A DNA stretch of 64,000 bases from Periplaneta americana (GCF_040183065.1 NC_091120.1:169601488-169665487), one strand, 5' to 3'. Counted from the stretch's first letter, positions 1-11,419 are shown. Numbers and translations are program-made. The notes: generated from the sequence alone by a model not told the origin.

Positions 1-101
1 TTGGGCCAGAGATCGAAAAGTCGATGTGTGACACTACGTTCAGGTCAAAACTGAGTGTTCTTGAACTGTAAGCTTGGGACACATTTATACTCGTGTCAAC
101 T

Positions 102-722
102 AGGTTTTTAAGAAATTATCGAGCTGATAATTATGCTGAGCTCCGTGGTGTCGTGGTCTAAGGCATCCTGCCTAGGACTCGCGTTACGGAATGCGCGCTG
201 GTTCGAGTCCTCATGGGGGAAGAAATTTTCTCATGAAATTTCGGCCAGTGTATGGGACCGATGCCTACCCAGCATTGTGATGCACTTGGGGAGCTACGAT
301 AGGTAGTGAAATCCGGTCGCGAATACCAGCTATAACGGCTGGGGGGATCATCGTGCTAACCACACGATACCTCCATTCTGGTTGGATGATCGTCCACCTC
401 TGCTTCGGCATGTGGGCGTGAAGCCAGCAGCCGGCTGGTCGGTCTAGGCCCTTCACGGGCTGTAGCGCCACGGATTATAATTATGCTGAGCTAGTATATA
501 ACATGCTTAGAGCATTTCAGAATCTAGGGTGTGGCATGTCTTTAAAAATGAACTTTCTTCATTCACACCTTCACGTTTTTCCAACAAATCTCGGCGCTGT
601 AAGTGACGAACATGGTGAGAGGTTCCATCAGGACATATCAACGGTAGAATCCAGGTATCAGGGTCAATATGATCCGAGTATGATGGGTGATTTCTGCTGG
701 TTACTATAGCGATGAACCACAA
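102..722 (+). pseudogene. Relic of an unnamed repeat-associated protein family, split by a SINE
   Basis: Reading frame begins by about 105 (residues FLRNYRADNYAEL), is interrupted by the SINE at 143-476, and resumes at 493 to give LVYNMLRAFQNLGC, then a stretch with HSHLHVFP, GERFHQDIS, RYQGQ and DFCWLL, ending at a stop near 709. Removing the SINE and one copy of its 16-bp duplication restores one continuous frame, so the SINE landed in a pre-existing coding relic. A second diverged copy of the same protein lies at 41733-42060 on the minus strand. I recall similar uncharacterised, repetitive proteins in arthropod genomes but know no function. The 5' part is missing or out of frame before 102. 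Confidence 0.7.
143..476 (+). mobile_element. tRNA-derived SINE, family 1, full-length
   Basis: The tRNA-like head has a B-box (GGTTCGAGTCC near 200), followed by an unrelated body ending in CGGGCTGTAGCGCCACGGAT. It is flanked by a perfect 16-bp target-site duplication at 127-142 and 477-492. Other copies are at 9994, 11285 (3' end only), 16494 (minus) and 37098. Confidence 0.88.
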
Positions 723-1842
723 GTCAACATAAGCGGAAAAGCAAAGGTCTCAAGTATTTTTAACAGGGTTTTTAGTGCTTACTACATATTGTAAGTGTAT
801 GTCTTCTTATAAATGTGTTTAAATTAATTTAACATAACAATTTTAAAAGAATATAATATAAACTAAGCTCAATTTATATCTCTGACTTTACGGTACAGGT
901 ATAGCCCTATATTAAATAGTAAGATTTAGAATTAATGTTACTAAAAAACCTGACGTGTTACGATAAATGTGATTACAGATCTAGAATCAGCGCATCAATT
1001 TCAGTATAAAACACTTGAAATTGTCTCAGTAGTAGACAAAAAGGTTTTTTTAAGACCAGTGTAATCAGAGCAGGTAGGCGACAGAAATGGTAATAGATAT
1101 TTTTCCATATATGTGCCAACTTAAACATTCCTTTCAGGATAATCTTCTCCTTCATCTTGTTAATGTTATTAACCTCGTCCTTTAATGCCGCTTTACACTC
1201 TAATACGGTGTAAGGAAGTGTGTCTCTAGACCAACACTAAACTACAGTACCTCACAATGCGGACTCACGATGTGGTCAGGACGATGCAGAGTCATCGCGG
1301 AGTCGTCACAGGACAAGTAGGTCTACAAGACAAGACATGTAGAGTGTCCCGTGGAATGGAGATAAATCTCCGCTCACTCAGCAAATCGAATCGTGGCTCG
1401 CTTCGCTGGGAAGTGTACGCGCTATCTATTAAGCCACAACAGCGGACTCTCTGAGCACAATAGGCCTACCTCTACGTAAAATATACTGATCTTTACCTTT
1501 CACTATTGCCAAATTTCTTACTTAATTCTCTTGTTACATTTATTTAATCTATTGATAAACATGGAATAATAATAGCATTGCGCAACGAAAACGTTGCGAG
1601 ACATCATTAAATACTGCAGCTGAAATTAGAATATTTTAACTCGGAAACAATAACTTATATTTTTTTATAAAATAATTTTACCCTTAAATCCGATTAATGG
1701 TTTTTAAATCAGCCCTTTCTTTAGCTTGCAAACCCATTTTAAAATATACAAATTTGTTACATGATCTAGTGAGAAGTAGACAGTGATTGTTTACTTTATC
1801 CCTACTCAGTACTCACATCGTCTGAGTTCGACGTTGACCCCT
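723..1842. other. No supported gene
   Basis: AT-rich sequence with only short chance ORFs. A somewhat GC-richer patch at 1200-1450 shows no recognisable protein. One TAGGCCTA site lies at 1461. Confidence 0.5.
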
Positions 1843-2460
1843 TGGTAATTTGTTTAGAGCATCTACTGTACTATATAAAATTCAATCTACATTAGTGCAG
1901 TTCATTAAGGGGCTCATAATACGCACAGAAAGAATTTCCGAGTCATGTTTACGTGAAATTAACGTATCTCACACATCACAGATTAACCTCGTCTACATGC
2001 CTGAGTTGTTGTCCGCTTTACAACGTGTGAAAATAGTTTTGGTCTGAACCAGTCATCACGGCTATGAGTATGATACGATCGAAAGATTACGGATCGTCAC
2101 CACGTGGCTTCAAGAGATGTATAGGTATGTAACATTTTGCTAATGATTTTAATCATTAACTTTTGCATTTTGTTGGTGCGTTTAGTGTACTATATAAAAT
2201 TAAATATACAGATTAGTGCAGTTCATTAAGTGAGCAATATTGCAACAAATATTTCCGATTCAAGTCTACGCGAAATTAACGTGAGTTTATCTCAGACATC
2301 ATAGATATATCTACATGCTTGAGTTGATTTCATCATTATATCGTGTGGAAGTAGTTTTGGTATTAATTAATCTTAACACTTATGATACATGCCTGAGAGA
2401 TCACGGATCATAACCACGTGGCTTCAGGAGACGTAGACCTACAGGTACTTACAATTTAGC
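1843..2460. repeat. Diverged tandem duplication of about 300 bp
   Basis: The block 1843-2148 is repeated at about 2163-2460. Shared landmarks in the same order are GTACTATATAAAATT, TTAGTGCAGTTCATTAA, CGTGAAATTAACG/CGCGAAATTAACG, TAGTTTTGGT and CACGTGGCTTCA. Several indels separate the copies. No protein is recognised. Confidence 0.75.
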
Positions 2461-2724
2461 TACCGCAATGGTAAAAAAGAAAAGAAACACGAAATCTTGC
2501 GAATAGCGGAAAATTTGTCCACTTCGAAATGTCTATACAATTTAGTCCTCTAAATAGCCTAATGCCCATGTCTTAAATTGGTCCACGGAATATAATCCGT
2601 GATGAGAAAACATCCATAGGTTGTTAATAGTGGATGGTATAATGTTCATGGTTGATTCAAATAATATATTTTGTTTTTTGAGGCAATAATAATTCTGATT
2701 CTATTGCTTAATGGATTATGTTGA

Positions 2725-3165
2725 AACTATAGCAGGGTTTAAGCCACAGTCGCATTTTGCTACTCGACTTCTAAAACTGCAACAAACTTTCAATGTAAAT
2801 GTGCAAAAATGCGATAACCACATTGGACTTCAGAAACGAAGATTGTAATGGAGAAAATGAAATCAGAGATGTGTATGAACTTATCTAAATTTAAATGAAA
2901 TGCTAATGCATGGGCAATATTCAAAAAGATATTGAGCAATAGATGATCAGAAATGAATTTCAAAGAGTTGGTACAATTCATGTCAGTTAAGGGAACAATT
3001 TCTTCTAATTGATTTATATAATTCCATCGCATACTGTAAGCTGTGAGAGAGGATTTAGGTGCATGAATCTTGTAAAAAATGAAATCAGAAACCGCCTTTT
3101 AGTAAAAAGAGTTAGCTCTTTGCTAACAATAATTCTTGAGGGGCCTACTCGTAAAGGATTTCAAT
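2725..3165 (+). pseudogene. hAT-superfamily transposase C-terminal relic
   Basis: A frame at about 3030-3160 reads SCERGF, CMNLVKNEIRNRLLVKRVSSLLT, matching the C-terminal dimerisation region of hAT transposases (CERxFS, then NxRNRLS, then LL.I). The upstream part carries several stops. A second copy in opposite orientation is at 39675-40140, where the motif is better preserved. This piece is non-functional. Confidence 0.75.
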
Positions 3166-3245
3166 GTTTAGTGTGTCCATAAAATAACATATTTTAATGT
3201 GATTTAAATTCAGCGGTAATTGCTTCTAAACGTATCTACGTCTAA

Positions 3246-3621
3246 AGGGTCATTCACAATGAAAATTAAACATAACATAAGCGTTAACTTAAGAATATAA
3301 ACGTTCGGTAAAATCAAGATCATTCACGATGGGAACATAAACATAACCGCAAACATACTTGGTAACCATGGAAACATAACAACGACGTCATTTCCTCATA
3401 TTCTGTCATATACTTCAGCGCTCCACGATTGTGTTCTGTTTGCAAATCACGTAAGCATAAGCATGAAAATTTGGAGTTTGCAAACTTTCATGTTAACGTC
3501 TTACGGTAATGTTTATGACAATGCTTATGTGAATCATTGTGAATGATACCATTTGGTAGCCTGGGCGCAAACTTCTGTGTTTATGTTACGGTTATGTTTA
3601 ATTTTCATTGTGAATGGGCCT
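3246..3621. mobile_element. MITE, PIF/Harbinger-like
   Basis: Both ends carry nearly identical inverted repeats of about 30 bp beginning AGG(G/C)(T/C)CATTCACAATG. The flanks are TAA at 3243-3245 and TAA at 3622-3624, a 3-bp duplication typical of PIF/Harbinger. Sub-terminal copies of the same motif (ATCATTCACGATGG and its complement near 3530) make the ends doubly repeated. There is no ORF. Confidence 0.8.
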
Positions 3622-3624
3622 TAA

Positions 3625-4636
3625 TGATTTACTTACATAACTTAAGTATATCTAAAGTGTGGTAAAATGGATTGAAAGTAATAAAGCTCCAAGAAACAAA
3701 TTACATAGCTTTATATTTCTGCATACTTTATTAATTTTATATTTCTGCACAATTATTTATAATATTGCACAAGTATTTCGCAATTTGCACAAATGTAATT
3801 TTTCATTTGTGCGTGGTAAGGGTTGCAGAAGATCTGAAGCTCCAAGATTTCTGAGTCTTAGAATGTTTATAAATACTTTCTGAACTGAACGGTAATAACA
3901 GCTAATAACGTAGTAGAATGATGACACAACCAGTTCCAAAAGCTAATGGTACCCGTAGTTCATCATCCTTCAATTTGGGTATTTATTGAAGTTCTGAAAA
4001 ATGAACAGCACAGCAACGACCAACTTATCGTTCATCTGCTTGGTGGTCACACCCAAATTCGGCCATGAAGTTCACGGCGCTGCCAACAAAATTAAATTTA
4101 AATACCCCAAATTATAACTAAACATAGACCGCTTATCGGCTAAGGAATAATCCTGCCGAAATAAGAGATGAGGAAGGAAAAAAAAAGAATAAGTGTAAGA
4201 TCCGAAATTAATATTTAATTCATCAACTCAAAAACAAATATGTAGACTAATCTAAAAATAATATTGTAGGTCTAGTTAGGCCCTAATAGTAATTGTTGAT
4301 AAAATATATTGAGAGCCTGCACTGTTAATTCCAGAGCTCCAGGTTCAAGGAACTTTTTACTCTGTACTATTATTTTAAGTAGTTTGGATTTTTTTTAACA
4401 ATTTATGGATCGATCAGAGCATTTAGCGCTATACAGATCATTTCTAAAAAATATAAATACAATGTATGACACTGAATTGAGGGCAGCCTAGATTGGGCTC
4501 CTCAATGAACAAAAATAATTGTTAATAAATAATTATTTACATAGGTTGGTGTGATGATAAATTTTGATTATAATATGAGGTCCATTGGAAGTCGGCTCTT
4601 GATTCTTATGGGAAATGTGGACTTCCTTCCGAGAGA
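3625..4636. other. No supported gene
   Basis: AT-rich sequence. Short ORFs on both strands at 3659-3939 overlap each other and resemble nothing I know. Confidence 0.5.
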
Positions 4637-5263
4637 CTAGTGGATGGCGCCTGGAACATTTTCTAGGTTGTTACAGAACTTCTTAGCTTGTGAATGAATA
4701 AACTGTTTGATTGTGTGAATACCAGTTTCTCTGTGTAGTTGGCTGTTACGGACAAACCAAGGAGAATTGAGTGAAATTCGTAGGACTTTATTTTGAAATG
4801 ACTGGATGTGTTTAATTTCACTTATTGCAGCTCCTCCCCAGACAGGACAGGCATAAAGCAGTAGAGGTCGTAATAGAGATGTGTAAAGTAGCATGCAATT
4901 TTGTAGCTTTAGAGATGATTTCTTGTTGAGGAGCGGATATAATTTAGCGAGTCTTGAATAGGCCAATTTAAATTTGTTGTTGATGTGATGTTTCCATGAA
5001 AGACGGCGATCTAAGTGCACTCCAAGATATTTTACAGCTTCATCCTTTGGTTTCCACGGTATCACGTTGGTTGAAAGATTTATGCATGGAGGATTAGCAG
5101 GACGACACAAAGTAAATATCATTGCTTCGCATTTATTGTAGTTCAATGCGATGCGCCAATTTTCAAGCCAAGGGTATATGATGTTTAAGGCTTCCTGAAG
5201 GTGATTTGAGGCTATGTTAATGTTGCGATGGGTTGCATAAATAGCTGTATCGTCTGCATACTA
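4637..5263 (-). pseudogene. Jockey-like non-LTR retrotransposon reverse transcriptase, 3' part
   Basis: On the minus strand the catalytic box YADDTAIYATH is encoded at 5228-5260. It is followed without a break by the palm/thumb region (WLENWRIALNYNKC, KYLGVHLDRRLSWKHH, LLRPLLLYACPVWG) to a stop at 4637. This order and the YADD box are typical of jockey-clade reverse transcriptases. The codon just before YADD is TAG, probably a mutated CAG, and nothing recognisable lies upstream, so the copy is 5'-truncated and dead. Confidence 0.85.
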
Positions 5264-5524
5264 GTTTGGGTTAATAACAATTAGCAATCTTACAGTTCAA
5301 GTGAATATTTTGACTTTAGAAATGTCACAGTTGTTTTAAAACTGCAAAAATGAAGGACATTAATTCATCTGTAACATCCGTGACATGGAAGAAACAGTTA
5401 TAAAATATTTACCGATTATGTTTTTGTAAAGCAATTGGATGGCATGAAATTTGCATAGCTTTCATATGGACACCATGAGAATGAATTTATTTTTGCTTGA
5501 GGAAGAGACCTGAGTTTCACCTAA

Positions 5525-6457
5525 AAATATCGTGGTCTTTCGTTAATGAAAGCATCTTGGGAAACTTATGTGCAACACATAAATATCTGCAACACTCTTC
5601 TTCGTGTTGATGACTCCCATCTCCACAATGTTAGGGACCTTGTAAGTGAAAAAGTTTCTGCTCTGTCAAAATTGAATATCACAGCTATTGATGCTATCAA
5701 CTGGTCAGGTCGTAAAATTCGCAAACACTTAAGAAATGACGCATTCCAAACTTGGACAAACCATACCTTGCGTGGTAAAGGGGTTATTGTTTATAGTGAT
5801 CTCCCCAAGGCTAACTCATGGGTAAGCAATCGAAAGGGCCTATCTTCCTCAGAATGGACCAATGCTTTAAAAATGTCAAGCAATATTTCGGCGGTTCGCG
5901 CAATACCGGGCAGAACTCTAAGCACAACCCGCTGCCGTCATCCAGACTGTAGCGAGCTTGAAACACTTGGACACGTGCTTGGACAATGCCCCAAAGGCGA
6001 GCTGCTGATCAATGCTAGACATCATCGTGTACGACATGCTTTGGCGATATCGTTAAAAACTTTAAATTGGGAGATTCATGACGAAGTACATTGTGTATCA
6101 TCAGATGGTTCTTTTAGACGGGCAGACATTATTGCTATCAACGGACGCTTAAAACGGGCTCTTGTTCTTGACCCTACTATCCGTTTCGAAAGAAACCTAA
6201 ATCAGGCCACCGAAGTTGATATTGAGAAGAAGTCCATATATGAACCTTGTCTGCCGTATCTTTCTCAAAAGTACAACGTCTCTCTTAAACAATGGTCCGT
6301 CATTGGTTTGCTGTTTGGCAGTAGAGGTTCAATCACAAAATTCACGTGGAATTATCTTAAGGAACTTCACATTCCTTTTGATTATATAATGTCTATTCTT
6401 ATAAATATTATCAAGGATTCTCTTCAAATATTACATCATCATCTCTATTTCAATTAA
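5525..6457 (+). CDS. R2-like retrotransposon C-terminal region with CCHC and endonuclease-like domain, partial
   Basis: An uninterrupted frame of about 310 codons. Counted from the ATG at 5546, a C-x4-C-x7-H-x4-C cluster uses C130, C135, H143 and C148, followed by RHHRVRH and then RRADIIA...LDPTIRFE (D194, D209). This is the arrangement of the C-terminus of R2-type elements: a zinc knuckle followed by a restriction-like endonuclease, normally RPD...D. The proline is alanine here. The fingers, reverse transcriptase and 5' end are absent; a stop sits at 5522. It is most likely a truncated insertion, although the frame is intact. Confidence 0.78.
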   Translation, partial: KYRGLSLMKASWETYVQHINICNTLLRVDDSHLHNVRDLVSEKVSALSKLNITAIDAINWSGRKIRKHLRNDAFQTWTNHTLRGKGVIVYSDLPKANSWVSNRKGLSSSEWTNALKMSSNISAVRAIPGRTLSTTRCRHPDCSELETLGHVLGQCPKGELLINARHHRVRHALAISLKTLNWEIHDEVHCVSSDGSFRRADIIAINGRLKRALVLDPTIRFERNLNQATEVDIEKKSIYEPCLPYLSQKYNVSLKQWSVIGLLFGSRGSITKFTWNYLKELHIPFDYIMSILINIIKDSLQILHHHLYFN

Positions 6458-7823
6458 TCAACTTATATTTGCCTTCAACAATTAACTTTCTTTTTTCTTT
6501 AATGTATCACATCACATTATATTGTACATGTTTATTATATTCAGGACCCTTGTGGTCACTCAAAATTCTTTGAGCTGATGTCTATAATTTAGAAATGTAT
6601 TATTAACATCCGTGACGTAATCTTTTCTTTATTTCCTGCAATAATAATAAATTTTATTCAAACAACTTTTTTCTGTAAAAATGATACTGATCTTCTAAAT
6701 TGATTCTAATGAAAAAAAGGTTGGCAGAAGTCATTTCATTTTCAATATATAGGCTAGGCTAGAGTTTGAAAATAGTAAAAATTTAACTTTTGTGATAGCT
6801 GGAATGACTGTCTATTGGCCTAATTTCCTTTGGCACATATAAACACAATGACACTTTTACTATAAAGTTGCTCCTACTGCAGCTTCTAAATCTGTAAGAA
6901 AGAACTCTGTTCTCTGTACCATCTATTGGCATTAAAATCATCAGACATGAAAAGGTCCTCCGATAAACACGTCACCTACCTCAACATTACAGTTATCGCT
7001 GTAGGGTATATTTGTTAAGGCAGACAAACTGACGAAAAAAGTAATTTCTTATCTTGGACTTATCAAATTCGTTACCTGAATGTTGGGAAAGTCTATTTTA
7101 TTAAGAGTTACTCCATGTTTGGCCACTGAGAGACCTGAATCACTGGGGCATTTATGTACACATGATAACTCCAACCTCTGTCGCCCCTATATACACTGAA
7201 ATTGATTGGACTGTCATCCCTGGAAGCAGATAATGCTTCTAAACAGTTGCTCAGAACAGTACATAGTTCCATAGCACAAAACAAAACAATAACTACAAGC
7301 TTACGTCTAGCAGAAAATGTTAAAACATTCCAGCTCTCTTTCATGACTAAAATACAAACAGAAAAAAAATTGCATTCGCAGAGTTGCCAAACTTTGAAAT
7401 GAGTTATCCGTAATCCCATCATATTCACCACCTCCCTTTCGAAAAAGTCAGATCTGAAACATATTTAGGCTATATAATTTACATGTTACCTAATGAGCAA
7501 ACGTTACAAAACACATGGTTTTCACTAACACGTGAAGCAACTAAACACGACTGTTCCTTTGTGTAACCGTCTCGATATTTTTTAATACTGCTATCTTCTT
7601 ACTAGTGGATGTAGTTTGAGAATTTACATTCTTCATTTCAGAAAACGAATCACAGGAAATTAAAATAGTGGAAATAACAGCCAGATATATGATATATATA
7701 AAAGCAGAACATAAAGTACCGAATTCACTCGTTTTACTCACAATTTCAGAAACTACGCTACTCACTGATGACGTAACACCACAGATTAGGGCTCTATAAA
7801 TACAAGACAGCTTCATTCTATCA
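6458..7823. other. No supported gene
   Basis: AT-rich DNA. The ORF pair at 7108-7431 and 7202-7402 overlaps on opposite strands with no recognisable motif. TAGGCTA variants lie near 6751 and 7469. Confidence 0.5.

Positions 7824-7888
<65 letters not shown>
7824..7888. repeat. (AAT)n microsatellite
   Basis: An uninterrupted AAT run that abuts the 5'-truncated LINE copy at 7889 with no unique spacer. Confidence 0.95.
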
Positions 7889-7889
<1 letters not shown>

Positions 7890-8468
7890 TGGAGTAACAG
7901 TAACAAATATAAATGACACTCGGGAGGAAATTGAACGCAGAATAAATATGGGAAATGCCTGTTATTATTCGGTTGAGAAGCTTTTGTCATCTAGTCTGCT
8001 GTCAAAAAATCTGAAAGTTAGAATTTATAAAACAGTTATATTACCGGTTGTTCTACATGGTTGTGAAACTTGGACTCTCACTTTGAGAGAGGAACTTAGG
8101 TTAAGGGTGTTTGAGAATAAGGTTCTTAGGAAAATATTTGGGGCTAAGAGGGATGAAGTTACAGGAGAATGAAGAAAGTTACACAACGCAGAGCTGCACG
8201 CATTGTTTTCTTCACCTGACATAATTAGGAACATTAAATCCAGACGTTTGAGATGGCAGGGCATGTAGCACGTATGGGCGAATCCAGAAATGCATATAGA
8301 GTGTTAGTTGGGAGGCCGGCGGGGAGGCCGAGACCTAGATGGGAAGATAATATTAAAATGGATTTGAGGGAGGTGGGATATGATGGTAGAGACTGGATTA
8401 ATCTTGCTCAGGATAGGGATCAATGGCGGGCTTATGTGAGGGCGGCAATGAACCTCTGGGTTCCTTAA
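7889..8468 (+). pseudogene. LINE family A, copy 1 (C-terminal reverse-transcriptase tail)
   Basis: Encodes GVTVTNINDTREEI, CYYSVEKLL, VILPVVLHGCETWTL, VFENKVLRKIFGAKRDE, then after breaks GHVARMGESRNAYRVLVG, RRPRW-type basic region and WRAYVRAAMNL. This is the tail of an endonuclease/reverse-transcriptase non-LTR element; I do not assign the clade. Damage: a TGA near 8169 replaces Trp, a frameshift lies near 8250, and a deletion removes the KRPLGRPRR segment near 8320. Sister copies are at 9098, 14190 and 24003. Confidence 0.88.
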
Positions 8469-8498
8469 AAGCCAATAAGTAAGTAAGTAATAATAATG

Positions 8499-8538
<40 letters not shown>

Positions 8539-8592
8539 TAATGATAATAGTAATAATAATAATAAGAATAATAATAATAATAATAATAATAG
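8469..8592. repeat. LINE tail (AGTA)n running into (AAT)n
   Basis: The LINE ends AAAGCCAATAAGTAAGTAAGTA and passes directly into imperfect AAT repeats with AATG and AATAG interruptions. Confidence 0.9.
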
Positions 8593-9020
8593 TGGCATTA
8601 ATACCAATAATAAATTTAAAGACTACTATGACATTCTTTTTATTTCTCTAAATTTCAAAGTATGTTATAGATCTACTATTGTTAATCAGCATAACTTAGG
8701 TGTTATTTATGTAATAGAAATATTTTAATTACATTTCAAAACCCACGATTAACTCAAAAACTTTAAGTAATGGAAATATTTTGACAACAAATTTGGAAGC
8801 AGCGCGATGATTTCTATGAGAATAGCCTACGCAGTTCTAACAGACAAAAGTTTATTTACTCAGTATACAGAAATCTGCCAGGGGAAAACACTTCTTTGTT
8901 TAACTCGCCGTGACTCGGAAACTATTACAGATTTTGAATGGCAACCATTTTTAAAAGTAATTTTCATTCTTTCTGAACACTTCTATCGCTCTGACCCCCT
9001 TCTAAAGTGAAAAATAAAAA
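8593..9020. other. No supported gene
   Basis: A short ORF at 8807-9010 is not recognisable. One TAGCCTA variant lies near 8825. Confidence 0.5.
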
Positions 9021-9022
9021 AG

Positions 9023-9097
<75 letters not shown>
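9021..9097. repeat. (ATT)n microsatellite
   Basis: A perfect ATT run directly abutting the 5' end of LINE family A copy 2. Confidence 0.95.
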
Positions 9098-9592
9098 TCC
9101 AGTCTGCTGTCGAAAAATCGGAAAGTTAGAATTTATAAAACAGTTATATTACCGGTTGTTCTGTATGGTTGTGAAACTTGGACTCTCATTTTGAGAGAGG
9201 AACAGAGATTAAGGGTGGTTGAGAATAAGGTGCTTAGAAAAAATATTTGGGGCAAGAGGGATGAAGTTACAGGAGTATGGAGAAAGTTACACAACACAGA
9301 ACTGCACGCATTGTATTCTTCACCTGACATAATTAGGAACATTAAATCCAGACGTTTGAGATGGGCAGGGCATGTAGCACGTATGGGCGAATCCAGAAAT
9401 GCATATAGAGTGTTCGTTGGGAGGCGGAGGGAAAAAGACCTTTAGGGAGGCCGAGACGTAGATGAGAAGATAATATTAAAATGGATTTGAGGGAGGTGGG
9501 ATATGATGATAGAGAATGGATTAATCTTGCTCAGGATAGGGACCAATGGCGGGCTTATGTGAGGGCGGCAATGAATCTCCGGGTTCCTTAAA
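9098..9592 (+). pseudogene. LINE family A, copy 2
   Basis: More 5'-truncated than copy 1: it begins inside the SSLLSKN segment and runs to AAMNLRVP and stop. One extra A near 9240 shifts the frame at KVLRK, and another break occurs at RRREKDL near 9430. Both flanks are (ATT)n, as though the copy sits inside one microsatellite. Confidence 0.88.
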
Positions 9593-9602
9593 AGCCAGTA
9601 AG

Positions 9603-9675
<73 letters not shown>
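9593..9675. repeat. LINE tail (AGTA)n then (ATT)n
   Basis: AAAGCCAGTAAGTAAGTA is followed at once by about 23 ATT units. Confidence 0.92.
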
Positions 9676-9676
<1 letters not shown>

Positions 9677-9932
9677 GGCAACTATCTCAGCCTGCTCATT
9701 ACTTAATAAAGAATACCGTAGGCCTACCCTCTTATTGAGCAATGCAACAATGAAATATTTCCCACTCACAGTAGGCCTACTTATCTCTACAGGTTACCTA
9801 TCATAGGCCTATTGTTAAAGTATTTTCATCTATTCCAGAACAGAGGACACTTGCATGTGTGGATGAGCACGTTACGAAACCTCGTATATATCTTACTCTT
9901 TATTTTCAGATATATAGATATATTCAATGAAA

Positions 9933-9935
<3 letters not shown>

Positions 9936-9993
<58 letters not shown>
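9936..9993. repeat. (ATT)n microsatellite
   Basis: A perfect ATT run abutting the start of the SINE at 9994. The unique DNA before it (9676-9935) holds three TAGGCCTA octamers (9719, 9772, 9804). Confidence 0.95.
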
Positions 9994-9994
<1 letters not shown>

Positions 9995-10285
9995 CGTGCC
10001 GTAGTGTCGGGGCCTAAGGCATCATACCAGAACCAGCGTAACGGATTGAGTGCTGATTCAAATCATTTTGAAATTTCGACCAGTGTATGGGACCGGTGCC
10101 CACCCAGCACCGTAATGAATTTGGGTAGCGAAGTCCAGTTTCGAAAACGTCTGATGGGATCATCATACTGATCACACAATACCCCCGAACTGGTTGGTTG
10201 ATCGTTCATCTCTGCTGAGGCATATGAACATGAGGACAGCAACCGGCTGGTCTGCCTTGGTCCTTCATGGGCTGTTGCGCCACAG
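9994..10285 (+). mobile_element. SINE family 1, diverged copy
   Basis: Shares with the 143-476 copy the CCGT...GTGTCG head, the CAGTGTATGGGACCG block near 10080, the TTGGTTGATCGT block and the 3' end GGGCTGTTGCGCCACAGAT. The tRNA head has lost part of its middle. Confidence 0.82.
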
Positions 10286-10327
10286 ATGATGATGATGATT
10301 ATTATTATTATGATTATGATGATGATG

Positions 10328-10366
<39 letters not shown>
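10286..10366. repeat. (GAT)n/(ATT)n microsatellite
   Basis: Mixed GAT and ATT units between the SINE 3' end and the LINE 3' end. Confidence 0.92.
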
Positions 10367-10680
10367 TATTTAACCTGGCAGAGTTAAAGCCATACGGCCT
10401 TCTCTAACACTCAACCAGGAGTAAAACTGCGTTACAAAAAACACTAGAAATTTACAAAGTACACTACAATTTTACACACAAAACTGAATAAGATAATAAT
10501 AATAATAATAAAATGTAAACAACAAGTAAGTAGAAATCAGACATAATATATAACATAAAGAAAGAAAGAAAAAAGCATAATAAAATGTGAACAGCAGGTC
10601 AAAATAAATGAGATATACAAAGTATAAAAAATAAGACAATTATTGATAATAATAATAATGATAAAAATAAGAAAAGTAAC

Positions 10681-10711
<31 letters not shown>

Positions 10712-11284
10712 TAATAATACTAATAGCAGTAATAAAATAGTGCAGTACAAAGCATGCAATGAATACAACATTTTTAGGTACACACAGTAAGGAAAATTAT
10801 GATTATTTATAGCTCAACTTATCACATTAGAGATATACCATTATCGGAAAATATGAAAACAAAAATATAAAATAAGTTAAATATCACTAGAACATAAAAA
10901 AAATGTGAATACGTGGAAATATGCAATACAACACTTGTCATAAGAGTAAGTTAGTTTGGCAACTCGTCATAAGATAATTTTCTAACTTGGATTTGAAAGA
11001 TTTCAATGTTCGGCAGCCCTTGACTTCAGGCGGCAGAGAGTTCCAGTGACGAGAGGTAGCAACAGTGAAAGATGAGAAATACAGAGATGACGTGTGAAGT
11101 GGAATTTCTAGCGTGTTATCGCGTTGTGATTGAGTATTAATATTACGATAGCGAGAGAGAGTATGAAAACGAGCGAATAAATAATAGGGGGATGAAGTGT
11201 GCATAATTCGATATAAGAGAGAAAGTGAGTGCAGATTTCTCCTCTCATGTAACCTTAGCCATGATAACTTCTCGAAAGAAGGTG
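10367..11284 (-). pseudogene. CR1/L2-like LINE 3' end with 3' untranslated region
   Basis: Minus strand: the frame at 10938-11282 reads FEKLSWLRLHERRNLHSLSL, FARFHTLSRYRNINT, then FTVATSRHWNSLPPEV, CRTLKSFKSKLENYL and stop. R-W/HWNSLPPxV followed by LKSFKxKL is the usual end of CR1/L2/jockey-related reverse transcriptases. The downstream 3' region (10367-10937) ends in TCTGCCAGGTTAAATAAATA and the (AAT)n run, read on the minus strand. The copy is 5'-truncated at the SINE fragment. Confidence 0.8.
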
Positions 11285-11362
11285 ACATATGCTGAGGCAT
11301 ATGAACGTGAGGACAGCAACCGGCTGGTTTGCCTTGGTCCTTCATGGGCTGTTGCGCCACAG
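11285..11362 (+). mobile_element. SINE family 1, 3'-end fragment
   Basis: Almost identical to 10210-10285, including GAGGCATATGAAC, GACAGCAACCGGCTGGT and CCTTCATGGGCTGTTGCGCC. The LINE at 10367-11284 is thus bracketed by the same SINE end and the same GAT/ATT repeat. Confidence 0.85.
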
Positions 11363-11380
11363 ATGATGATGATGATGATG

Positions 11381-11419
<39 letters not shown>
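11363..11419. repeat. (GAT)n then (ATT)n microsatellite
   Basis: GATGATGAT passing into ATT units, as after the SINE at 10285. Confidence 0.95.

Noticed and set aside
7541..7990. 149-codon ORF with poly-leucine
   Set aside because: Created by reading through (AAT)n on the minus strand. The same applies to poly-Ile/Asn/Leu ORFs at 8398, 9442, 9521, 9812, 26031 and 33894.
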